A stretch of DNA of 64,000 nt from Furcasterigmium furcatum (lineage: Eukaryota; Ascomycota; Sordariomycetes; Glomerellales; Plectosphaerellaceae), in assembly GCA_001599815.1 (NCBI GenBank), contig BCIA01000007.1:1364001-1428000 (forward strand), read 5' to 3'. Shown piece by piece: positions 47,081-55,768 of the stretch (positions are counted from its first letter, which is position 1; each line of letters opens with the position of its first letter). Under the pieces are notes generated by a model. It was not told the DNA's origin and made no database searches. It saw only the letters and a program-made list of their open reading frames with translations. The position numbers were made by a program, and so were the translations under genes.

Positions 47081-47832
47081 GTTGACGGTAGTTGTGGTAG
47101 TGAAGCGTAAGCTAAGAGAGAAGGGATTGCAAGAGCAAGGATTGGATATTTTGAGTTGAGTTGAAAGGTTTGGTGGTTTGATGGTCTAGAAGGCTTTTGG
47201 AAGGGAGGTGGGCGAACCGTATTTATAGCCAATCCAGGGTGGGAGAGACATGAGGTTTAATGCCCCTGGAACATTGACATACGATCTTTACGGCCGAAGT
47301 TTCATTTCTTCTGGCAAACAGCTATGACCATCGTGAACAGGAATGCGTTGTGGCAATTTGAGGCTTGAAGATTCTCGGACAACCGCCTCAAAAGACATTT
47401 CGCCGAACATTCGTCAAGACAGTCTTACACCGCGAACTTGAAGATTCTAGAAGAGTTCCATGCTCAGCTGGAGGATCCAAGAAGTGAGCTTCCTAGCATT
47501 CTCAAGCTTGTCGATGCTCAGCTGACCCGAAACACATTCGGTGAATTCAATGATTAGTCTGCTTCTCCTGAAATTGGGCTTCATACAAAGTTGAAGAATT
47601 CGGACGAGAGCTAGCCATGCCTACGAATGCGGGCATCGCGGGGCGGCACTCGCGGGCCTTCGTATCGCATCGGGCCGTTCCCGAGTCGACGAGGGGACTG
47701 ACGTGGGTGAGATCCAAGTGATATCAACTCCTATTTAACAGCGTTCTACGAGCAGACTCATAGCTACTCGCCATCACATCACATCTTCTCACCACCTACC
47801 CTCACCTCCTATCAAACAATACTTCATCCAAT
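47081..47832. promoter_or_regulatory. divergent promoter with two TATA boxes
   Basis: TATAAATA on the minus strand (47227-47220) serves the small secreted protein gene. TATTTAA on the plus strand (47732-47738) lies about 95 bases before the ATG at 47833. The middle is unremarkable. Confidence 0.55.
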
Positions 47833-50019
47833 ATGCCCTACGTCGCCCGGACAGATGACCTCCCGGTGCTAGCCTGCACAGGCGGCATTGTTGATCCCCG
47901 AGCTGATCACCAGCCTTCCTTCAGCGAACGCATGTCCTGCAAGGACGTGGCTGATTTTATTTCCAACACATCCAGACCCTCATCCTTGGGACCACAACAC
48001 CAAAGGAAATGGGCCACGTACCCTGTCGCACTTGAAAAGATACTCGCTCGCTCGAGGGAGATCAAGCAGCCACAGCTCGTCAAGAACGGGCTTAATGGTC
48101 ACAACGGGCTTAATGGTCACAACGGGCACAACGGACATAACGGTCACAACGGGCACAATGGGCACAACGGGCATAACGGTCACAACGGGCACAACGGAGT
48201 CGATGGGGGGCATGCCATTCTCAATGGTCAGAACGGGTGCCATCCTCCGAAACAACCCCTGTCCGACTTGATCCCAAGCCTCGTCGTCACCGGTGGCCGC
48301 AGTCGCTCGCCTGCTTTCGACTCCCTGCCCGTCGTCTCCCACTGGGCTGACCGTACGGATGAGTCCTCGGCGCATGACTCGGCCGCAACGGTGCGTCTGA
48401 CCTCGACTTGGGGTACCACTCATGTCATTGGCGAAGGTTCTACGATGGAATCGCCTATGGGAGCGCCCTGTTGGTCCCTCAAGAGTCATGGCATGGGCCA
48501 TGCCGAACCGGGGTCGAGTAAGTTCTCTCAACACTACTCTGAGGAAACAGACACTCTCGTCACAACGGTTGCCCTGCCGCGTCGTGAGGACAACGCGAGG
48601 ACCGGTGGAGTCCTCGGCACCGCCGCCAGTTTCTCCTGGATGCGCAACGCGCGTGTTGCAGATGCCGTTGATTGTGCGACCGGGCTCCTGTCAGATGCCG
48701 TAGCTCTCTTGGAAGCACGAGACAACATGCTCGCATCCGGTGAGACGCAACGCCTGGCGTTTGCTGAGGTTCGTCCAATCTCAATGCCTTCGTGGTGCAC
48801 CGCTCGCAAGCCTCTTCCTCCGAAGCTGAGCGGCGTGGCCCTCTCGCCAGACCAGTTCACGGTCGATCTCCTCCTGGAAAATGAACGCTGCGAGGGCCCT
48901 CTGGTCAACACAAGCATCTTCTCCATGGCTGTGGGCTACAACCGGGGCGTCTACGGGGGCTCCATCTCCGGCTTATGGGCTCTCATGGACTCAGCTTTCG
49001 TCATGGATTATACTGTTGGCATCAAAAGCCCCGAGCTGGCGGACAGCCTCTCGACTGCTTTTGCCGACGTGGCGGCCGTTGCGGAAACTGCTTCTTCTTC
49101 TGGGCCACACATCACCGACATAAGTATCGTCAAGGGATGTAACTACGGGTGCCTGCGCCAAAAGACCATCACCGAGGACCGCGTCACGAATGACTCGTCC
49201 CCGTGCGTCGTTGTGTGGGACGATCTCGCCCGACTCGCCCGTTATAAGCTGGCAGATGCCGTCTTCTGCCACGTCTACTACGACTCTGGCGGTGGTGAGA
49301 AGATGGCTGCTATCGCCGGCCTCGGATGCGTTGCGCATGACTGGATCGATCTCGGAGCCGACGTAGCATGCGGTGAGGTCAGCAACATTGTCCCTTCGCT
49401 GACGAGGGGATCTCTGGAGGAGGAGCCCCTGGCCGAGGTCTACGCCCGCCTGACTGGCGCCATGGTCTGGTATCGGGACAACGATCCCTATAACCCGGCA
49501 GCTCTGTGCCTCCTCTTCACGCACTGGTGGCAGCTTGCCAACTGCCGACACCGCCCCATTGCCCTGCTCGGCAGGACGGACCTCGGCATCAACGCGGCCA
49601 TCGCGGCCATTGTACCCGAATCGAGGCCCTCTTTTGAGGACTTCCGAGCCTGCGGCACCAAGGTCGAGCGCGGGGAGATTCCCCTGGCCAAGGCCGAGGC
49701 GAGGCTTCAGGCCCTCCTTGCCTCCAACCCGTTGCCCGAGACTCGTGCCGTGGTCGATCTCCTGGTAAACCCTGTACTCGCTTACATGCGAGGGGCTGAT
49801 ACTCTGCCTGCCGAGAGCGAATACGTTGGTGCGGTCCTTGCTGCCGAGCTTGCCTACCCCCACGGGCAGAAGATCCTGGAGCTTTGGGACCTTGCCATCG
49901 TCATGTGGGAGTGTGGAGCGCTTTGGGGTGCTGGAATGGCAGGACTCTGCTATACGCACACCGGCAAGACGAACTGTGACCGGGCTCGGGGTGACTTGTC
50001 TACCACCACCTGGACTTGA
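47833..50019 (+). CDS. unknown protein with Asn-Gly-His tandem repeat
   Basis: A single open frame of 728 residues has no intron. I do not recognise the family. Residues 1-84 are soluble (SFSERMSCKDVADFIS); residues 85-122 are an almost pure NGH/NGL tripeptide repeat. Residues 130-250 are low in structure, and from about 280 the sequence turns helical: VADAVDCATGLLSDAVALLE, ISGLWALMDSAFVMDYTVG, WDDLARLARYKLADAVFCHV, MAAIAGLGCVAHDWIDLG, ADVACGEVSNIVPSLTRGSL and LLFTHWWQLANCRHRPIALL. This all-helical C-terminal half with acidic patches faintly recalls terpenoid-synthase-type folds, but no DDxxD or full NSE motif is visible, so that is only a hunch. No signal peptide is seen. A TATA-like box is well placed upstream. 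Confidence 0.75.
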   Translation: MPYVARTDDLPVLACTGGIVDPRADHQPSFSERMSCKDVADFISNTSRPSSLGPQHQRKWATYPVALEKILARSREIKQPQLVKNGLNGHNGLNGHNGHNGHNGHNGHNGHNGHNGHNGHNGVDGGHAILNGQNGCHPPKQPLSDLIPSLVVTGGRSRSPAFDSLPVVSHWADRTDESSAHDSAATVRLTSTWGTTHVIGEGSTMESPMGAPCWSLKSHGMGHAEPGSSKFSQHYSEETDTLVTTVALPRREDNARTGGVLGTAASFSWMRNARVADAVDCATGLLSDAVALLEARDNMLASGETQRLAFAEVRPISMPSWCTARKPLPPKLSGVALSPDQFTVDLLLENERCEGPLVNTSIFSMAVGYNRGVYGGSISGLWALMDSAFVMDYTVGIKSPELADSLSTAFADVAAVAETASSSGPHITDISIVKGCNYGCLRQKTITEDRVTNDSSPCVVVWDDLARLARYKLADAVFCHVYYDSGGGEKMAAIAGLGCVAHDWIDLGADVACGEVSNIVPSLTRGSLEEEPLAEVYARLTGAMVWYRDNDPYNPAALCLLFTHWWQLANCRHRPIALLGRTDLGINAAIAAIVPESRPSFEDFRACGTKVERGEIPLAKAEARLQALLASNPLPETRAVVDLLVNPVLAYMRGADTLPAESEYVGAVLAAELAYPHGQKILELWDLAIVMWECGALWGAGMAGLCYTHTGKTNCDRARGDLSTTTWT
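48085..48198 (+). repeat. in-frame 9-bp tandem repeat (Asn-Gly-His)
   Basis: There are twelve 9-base units plus six bases, coding NGL-NGH-NGL followed by nine NGH units and a final NG. Units differ only at synonymous third positions (AAC/AAT, GGG/GGT/GGA, CAC/CAT) apart from the two Leu units, so the peptide is kept while DNA varies. Repeat number is likely polymorphic between strains. Confidence 0.95.
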
Positions 50020-50322
50020 GCAGGGCAATGAAAGGTGGAGTGCCTAGAGATCCAATATGGCATTAGACTAGCTGTCCTTCAAGGGACTCTTCTTCTCTGA
50101 GTCTTTCAACTCAGAGGGGAAAATCAATAACAAGAACATTCCAAAAGACAAGATGATGATCGGTCACCGAGGTGTCATTCCCTGATTCGCAGATCCATCC
50201 GCGGCCCCGCTGACATCCGGCCACAGCTCCGGCCCGGACCCGGAGGAGGCATTGACGCCGGAGACGGCCGTGTACGGCAGAAACCTGAATAGTAAGCGTC
50301 CCACTTCACCTTTGCTGCTGGT
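50020..50322. other. 3' intergenic region
   Basis: This follows the repeat protein. The minus strand holds a protein-like stretch near 50165-50280 (FLPYTAVSGVNASSG) that could be an exon of the small leftward gene described next; no certain splice joins them. Confidence 0.3.
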
Positions 50323-50481
50323 TCAGCCGTTCCTAGACAGCAGTAAAGCAAGGGAGGCCACAATAATCGCGATGGCCAGGAGTCGTGAGTACAGGGCGGA
50401 GAAGGAAGGGGAGCTTTGGCATCGAGAGCCGGCCTTCCATTCAGTGGGGCAATAGGTCCAGAAACGGTGCAGCCACGCCAT
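50323..50481 (-). CDS. possible small membrane protein
   Basis: An ATG at 50481 opens 52 codons ending at 50323. The N-terminal part is MAWLHRFWTYCPTEWKAG and the end is a clean hydrophobic segment, LLAIAIIVASLALLLS, just before the stop, so a tail-anchored or single-span protein is conceivable. An alternative model splices from a GTACTC donor inside the frame to an acceptor before FLPYTAVSGVN downstream, which would lose the membrane segment. The frame lies in the upstream region of VPS25 on the opposite strand. There is no family match. Confidence 0.25.
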   Translation of the reverse strand: MAWLHRFWTYCPTEWKAGSRCQSSPSFSALYSRLLAIAIIVASLALLLSRNG

Positions 50482-50626
50482 CACTCACAGTGCTGTGAAT
50501 GCCCCGCCATTTCCAATTGCGGGGAGCTCCAACCTCGATTCCTCCTTCAACACCAACATCCGCATCGCGACATTTTCGACAGCTCCCCCTTCCCTCCCGG
50601 CGCGACCTTCTTGCCCCTCCGAAATC

Positions 50627-51292
50627 ATGGCCCAACCGGCCCCTTTCACCTTCCCGCGCGAATACAGCTTCCCGCCCTTCTTCACGCGCCAAACAAACCT
50701 CACAACCCACCACGCCCAGCTCACAAAGTGGTCCGACCTCATCCTCTCCTACTGCCGCCACCACCGCATCTTCAAGCTTTCCCTCAGCGCCGCCGTCCCC
50801 GTCGCGACAACGACAACGACAGCCCCCTCCGGCCCCACCTCCACCTCGACCTTCGGCTTCCCTATCTACGGCGAGGCCGACGCCGCCCCCGCGTCGAGCG
50901 GCTCCGGCGCCCGCACGGCCGAGGACCTCTTCCACAACAAGAAGCTCAACAAGCGGCTCTCCCTCGCCGACGCGCGCGAGGTCATCGAATTCATGCGCAA
51001 GGACGGCCGCGCCGAGTACGTCGGCGCCGCGACGGGCGGCACCGACCTCGTCTGGATCTACTGGCGCACGCCCGAGGAGTGGGCATCCCTCCTCGAGGCC
51101 TGGGTCGACGAGACGGGCCAGAAGGGCGTCGTTCTCACGCTCTACGAGCTCGTCGAGGGCGACAACTCCAGGGACGCCGAGTTCCACGGCCTCGACCAGG
51201 AGCTGCTCCTCAAGGCCCTCGGCGTCCTCTCGAAGCGGGGCAAGGCCCAGATCTTCGGGCAGGAAGACTCGCAGGGCGTCAAGTTCTTCTGA
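50627..51292 (+). CDS. vps25: ESCRT-II subunit VPS25
   Basis: This is an intronless frame of 221 residues. The start at MAQPAPFTFPREYSFPPFFT was chosen over an upstream in-frame ATG (50495) because VPS25 proteins begin just before the PPY-like FPPFFT motif that binds VPS22 or VPS36. Next come QTNLTTHHAQLTKWSDLIL (first winged helix) and, after a fungal Thr/Ser-rich insert, LFHNKKLNKRLSLADAREVI and VWIYWRTPEEWASLLEAWVD (second winged helix, which recruits VPS20). The protein sorts ubiquitinated membrane cargo into multivesicular bodies. It ends GVKFF. Confidence 0.92.
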   Translation: MAQPAPFTFPREYSFPPFFTRQTNLTTHHAQLTKWSDLILSYCRHHRIFKLSLSAAVPVATTTTTAPSGPTSTSTFGFPIYGEADAAPASSGSGARTAEDLFHNKKLNKRLSLADAREVIEFMRKDGRAEYVGAATGGTDLVWIYWRTPEEWASLLEAWVDETGQKGVVLTLYELVEGDNSRDAEFHGLDQELLLKALGVLSKRGKAQIFGQEDSQGVKFF

Positions 51293-51586
51293 GCGCGCGC
51301 GCGGGGCGAGAAACGGATGCAAGAGGTATAATTACATGTTCGACATTACTCGAGACTCATAAGCGACATATACACGGGGGTGTCTGGGCCATCGGCTCGC
51401 GGCGAGACCGTACGTGGCAGCAATCCCCATGCCTCCCCAAACAAGCAGGCGGGCAGACCGCTGCGACAACCTCCAACGCCAAAATCACGCTCGTGAGCAA
51501 GCCATATCTACACTCTACCAAAAGACTCCGCCGGAAGTCCCCGCCAAACTTGTTCCACACAGACCCCCCTCCCCCTACACCGACAG
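51293..51586. other. convergent 3' intergenic region
   Basis: There are 294 bases between the stops of VPS25 and the leftward BRCT gene. No gene is seen. Confidence 0.4.
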
Positions 51587-54261
51587 TTAATCCTTGAAGA
51601 AGTTGCGCGCGAGATACTTCTCGTCGAAGGACACTTGCTGCCGCATCGCAATGTCGAGAAGCCAGTCGGCCGCCACGATCCTCGCCTCCATGTGGCCCTT
51701 CTCCGCCATGGCCACGAACTTGGGCCACAGCTTCTTCTCCTCGGCGCTCTCCGAGGTGAGCAGATAGACAGGATCCGGGGGGGCGCCGCCGTCCTCCTCG
51801 GCTGTCGTCGGCCGGATGGTCACGCCGCTCCGCGCGCTGTACTGCAGGAAATGAGCGCCGTTCGCCTCCACGATGGGCCTGTAGCTGTCGGGGCCGTTGC
51901 GGATGTTGGCGGTGCAGTAGATGGGGATGCCCGCCAGCAGCCTGCCGTTGTTGGCCCGGGCTCGGGACACGGCCTTCTCGAGCTCCACACCAAACTTCTT
52001 CTCGTTATCCTTGTCGACCAGGCAGTAATCCTGGGGGTCCGGCACCTTGCCCTTCTTGAGCGTGTCCAGGATGAAGTCGGACGAGAGGACCTCGACGCCC
52101 TGGGCCAGAGTTCGGAGGAATTTGACGGTGCGGACCATGTAGGGGGCGCAGAGGTAGTCACAGCCCTGGCCCTCCGAGACGATCTTGATGCCCATAGAAC
52201 GCAGCTTTCTCTGCCCATTATATCAGCAACCACAACAGAATATATCCATGCTTCTTGAGACTTACCCGCTCGGAATCCTCCTTTGACTTGGCATTGACCC
52301 AGCGGCTGAATCCCGTCAACATGATCCTCATCACATTGTCTGTCTGAGAGGATCGGCGCCTCTTGGTGGGTCTCGCATCCGTCTCGTCGTCCTTGTCATC
52401 AACGACGTCCGTAGCGTCGGATGACCTCCTGATCCGGTCCTTATCGATCTGGTCCGCGGCTCGCTTGCCTCCCCAAGGAGCGTTGGCATCCTTGCTGTGC
52501 CGCTTCTTCTCCTTGTCGTAGAGTGCGATATCCGGTGCAATGCGCTTGAGGTTGTCGAGCGCCTTGGTCTTGGCACTGCGGCCGCCTGTCGAGACCAACG
52601 ATGGCGTCTCGTTCTCCTTGCCTGTGCCCACCTGCTTCCTACGCGCTGGAGTCTTTATCTCGAGCTTGGGCAGTGCAGGAGCCCCGACTGCTTTCTCCGT
52701 CTGCTCAGCATCTTCATCGTCGTCATCGTCAAGGACGTCAAAGCCCGAGTCCTGCCTTCCAATGACGACCCCCTCTGCAGGGCCGGACTTGTAGGCATTG
52801 TCCTGCGCTGCCTCGAGAACCTTGCGCCTTCGCCACGTCGCTGGGGAATCAGAGCCCTCGCCGCCAGGGTAGTACGTTTCCCTCAGCTTCGGTTCAGAGA
52901 AGAAGGTCTGGCCAATGATCTCGCCGAGGTTGGTTCGCGGAGGAAAATGAGTGTACTTGGCAACTGTGATGGGCTGCTTCTCGACCTTGGCATAGCTCTC
53001 CTCGATCCAGAGGTGGTTGACAATCTCGATGCCCCAGTCCTTGGCAGCTTCGTACTTCTCGCTACTGCTACGAGCCGTGATCAGGTGGGTGTTGTCGGCC
53101 TTCATGGTCTTAGTGTAGGTGGCGCCGCTTGCCCGAATCAGGTTCTCAAGGTAGATGCGGGCGTCGCCGCCATAATTTGAAATGCAGATGCGCAGATCCT
53201 TGAAGCCGGGGATGCCGTTCTTGTCGATGGGGTAGTGAAGCAGTCGATGCAGGGGCGACGCCCACTCGTTGCGCGAAACCATATGCAGAAGCCATGCCAG
53301 GTTACCGACGACTTTGCAAGCCTGGCTGGCACGCACGTACTGAGGTCCCTCGCGATACTGGCAGACAAACCAGTCGCACTCCTCGACGTCATCCACCAGC
53401 TTTCCGCCGCCGTTCAGGATTCTCTGCTGAACAATTTGCAATGCCTTGGGCGCGATGTTGAGATCGGCGGAGATCGTGACGTGCTTGCCATTGAAGATCG
53501 TGGATGGCTGCGCAGGCATGCCGGTCATGTTGCTGGGGTTGAACATGATGGCACCCTCGAGTTCGCTGTTGGGCGGGATCGGGACATCGTCGTTAGCGTC
53601 CATGCGCAGGATCTCAGCGTCTGGCAGGAGATACGGCTTTTCGTCGATACGCTTGCCGAGTCGGAAGCAGTCCTCGAACCTGGGGTTGAAGGGTCAGCCA
53701 TGAGACGGCAGGAGAAGTGACGACAGATGAGGCTTACCAGTGAGGGAGGACGAATTTGACCTTGAGCTTCTTCTCGACAGCCGTGACGCACTTGGGGTGA
53801 TCCATGGATAGCGCGCAGATGTGTGTTGTGGACCTGGAGACATCGGGGCTTTCCATGCCACCCAGAGCCATGGTGGCGCCGATGATGGTTTCCTTATCGA
53901 TGACAGGCAGGTCGGCACAGGTGATGGTGACCTTGGAAAAGATCATGCGTGGGTCGGGGGAGAAAGGGCGGACTTGGGCGACTTTTCCTCTCCGGATGCT
54001 GGAGAGGATCCAGTCGTGGGTGACGACGGGAATCATGAAAGCTTGGCTCTCGTGGAACTGAGGAAAGTCGATGGTGTTGGAGACGATGTGGGTGGCATCT
54101 TGAATGCGGATAGAGCCGTCGCGCTTGGGCTCGACGACACGGGCGCCATTGTTCTCTGCGATTCCGGCGTATGTTGCGATGTCCTTGGGAACGAGCGAGG
54201 AGCCAGGGACGAAGGCAATGGTGCATTCGGACAGGAGTCCTCTGTCTTCTTGGCCCGCCAT
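51587..54261 (-). CDS. rtt107: multi-BRCT genome-stability protein RTT107/BRC1
   Basis: Exons 54261-53738, 53679-52266 and 52210-51587 give 853 residues; phases 2 and 0 fit. Four BRCT units fill the N-terminal half: CTIAFVPGSSLV with VTHDWILSS; FSKVTITCADLP with KLKVKFVLPHWFEDCF; GKHVTISADLNI with LAWLLHMV; and FKDLRICISNYGG with WGIEIVNHLWIEES. A long disordered, charged linker follows with nuclear signals (PTKRRRSS). The last two BRCT units start at RIMLTGFSRWV, with VEVLSSDFILDTLKKG and IVAADWLLDIAM. This architecture is that of yeast Rtt107 and fission yeast Brc1, scaffolds that bind gamma-H2A and the SMC5/6 complex at damaged forks. The start codon is the only ATG in good position. Confidence 0.92.
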
Positions 54262-54590
54262 GGTGGGATATGGGACGCGTTTAGTTCATGGAATTGAAGG
54301 TTGATGGGGGTTGTGTGACGGCTGATAGCAGGATGCGGCACTCTGGCACGACGGGAGCAAAGGAGGCGAGGTTGAGTGGTGTGTTGGAGCCTGGTTGGTG
54401 GCGCTGCGGGATCGTGAATTGAGTTGCCCTAGAAATCCAGGATGTTTAGGCAAGACGCGCTGGGAGGCAACTGGACGCGTCGGGGTCTGCGGGTGATCAC
54501 ATGACTTTGAGAGGTACCTAAGGTCATACCATAAATGTGTGGATGGCTATGTATCTAAGCCAGGAGCCAAATCGCGTCCGTGAGGCCCAC
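54262..54590. promoter_or_regulatory. upstream region of rtt107
   Basis: This holds the rtt107 promoter. The string GGTACCTAAGGTC near 54514 is a common fungal intergenic motif. There is no gene. Confidence 0.35.
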
Positions 54591-55184
54591 TCAACGCCCC
54601 GCAGGGCATTTCGTCCATTCATCCATTTGCCTCACTCGGCGGCCCGTTTCCATTCTGGGCGTATCGAAAGGCCGCGACAGCAACTCATCCCTCGACGCCT
54701 CCAACACGCCGGCTACAAGTCCGGCAACGAGCGCCGCCACCCTCTGATCAATGTGGTCATATTTGTGTGCTTCCCCCAGAATGGCCAACGCTCCTATGAT
54801 CTCTCCGCTGGCGCTGTTTCGGAGCGGGACGTTCAGGATGCTCTCGCAGCCGATGGTGGCCAGAAACTCGTACTCGGAAAAGACCTTCATGTCTTCGATG
54901 GTCGAGCCAGATATATCCGTCCGTCTGTGAGAAATTGCTGTACCCAGGGGCTCAACATGACCTTTTTGCGAGCGCCGACTGGCTGAACATCCTATCTGCT
55001 TGAGTACTTGTACAGGCGGCAGACGGTGGACGTTTCCGAATCATAGACCAAGACCGTTGAACAGGTTGTATCCGAAGAGCTCCGCAACAGTCTTGTCGAG
55101 GGACTCGAATATCTTGCCGGGTTGTTCGTGGGCGTGTATCTAGCTGGCGAGCTGGTGGAGCGCGTCCGAGCTGGAGAACGACAT
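54591..55184 (-). pseudogene. decayed GAF-domain protein gene
   Basis: Reading leftward from an ATG at 55184, the frame runs MSFSSSDALHQLAS and hits TAG at 55142-55140. Coding potential continues (HAHEQPGKIFESLDKTVAEL), shifts frame by one extra base near 55056-55062, goes on as TVLVYDSETSTVCRLY, hits another TAG at 54994-54992 directly before DVQPVGARKKV, and shifts again near 54920 into TDISGSTIEDMKVFSEYEF. The last part, CESILNVPLRNSASGEIIGA and VAALVAGLVAGVLEASRDEL, is a recognisable GAF sensor fold. Two stops and two shifts, with no splice sites at them, show that this is a relic. Related intact fungal GAF proteins are small cytosolic sensors. Confidence 0.75.
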
Positions 55185-55768
55185 GATGATAAGAGGGCAG
55201 CAGCTTTCCAGGACAACTGGAAGGCTTGAAGTTTGAGGGACGGTCCACGACGGTGGAGCCCGAGATACAGTGCTCATAAGTAGGTACAGGTAAGCAAACA
55301 CTTACTCCTCTACAAGGTAGTTCGCCATATCCTCGACAGAGTGCTGTCCGAAGGCCGGAGATGTCTCGGATCAAGCCGAGGACTCCTCGGGCGACATCCG
55401 TTGTGCACATCCAATCAACTTTGCCCTCCACTATGACTGACTCGCCAACTCGCCCACGAACCGTCCAACGCAGCAGAGCTGGTCCAATCACATTGTGGCC
55501 TCTCGTCCAGACTGGTCCGATGCGGTGCGACGCGGGGTCCACGTCTTGGGGACGGGACGAGGAGCTGGGAGTCCGCGCCTTTGGAATTTGCCAAGCGCCG
55601 TCCGCATTGTTGCGTTTCCCCGGATCAAACGCACTGCAGCACCCAATATCAACCATATTTTTTGTAATCCAAGGCACCCGGACCCTAATTACATACGTAC
55701 TACTTGCTACCGAATTTCATTTGCCCGCTTCGGCGTCATCCCCACGCTCACTGCAGCCGACCGCCATC
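55185..55768. promoter_or_regulatory. upstream region of Zn2Cys6 regulator gene
   Basis: No gene is supported. It probably holds the promoter of the regulator. Confidence 0.35.

Noticed and set aside
50416..51597. Long Pro/Arg/His-rich open frames on both strands across the VPS25 gene
   Set aside because: They are shadows of the GC-rich VPS25 coding sequence; VPS25 has recognisable motifs and these frames do not.
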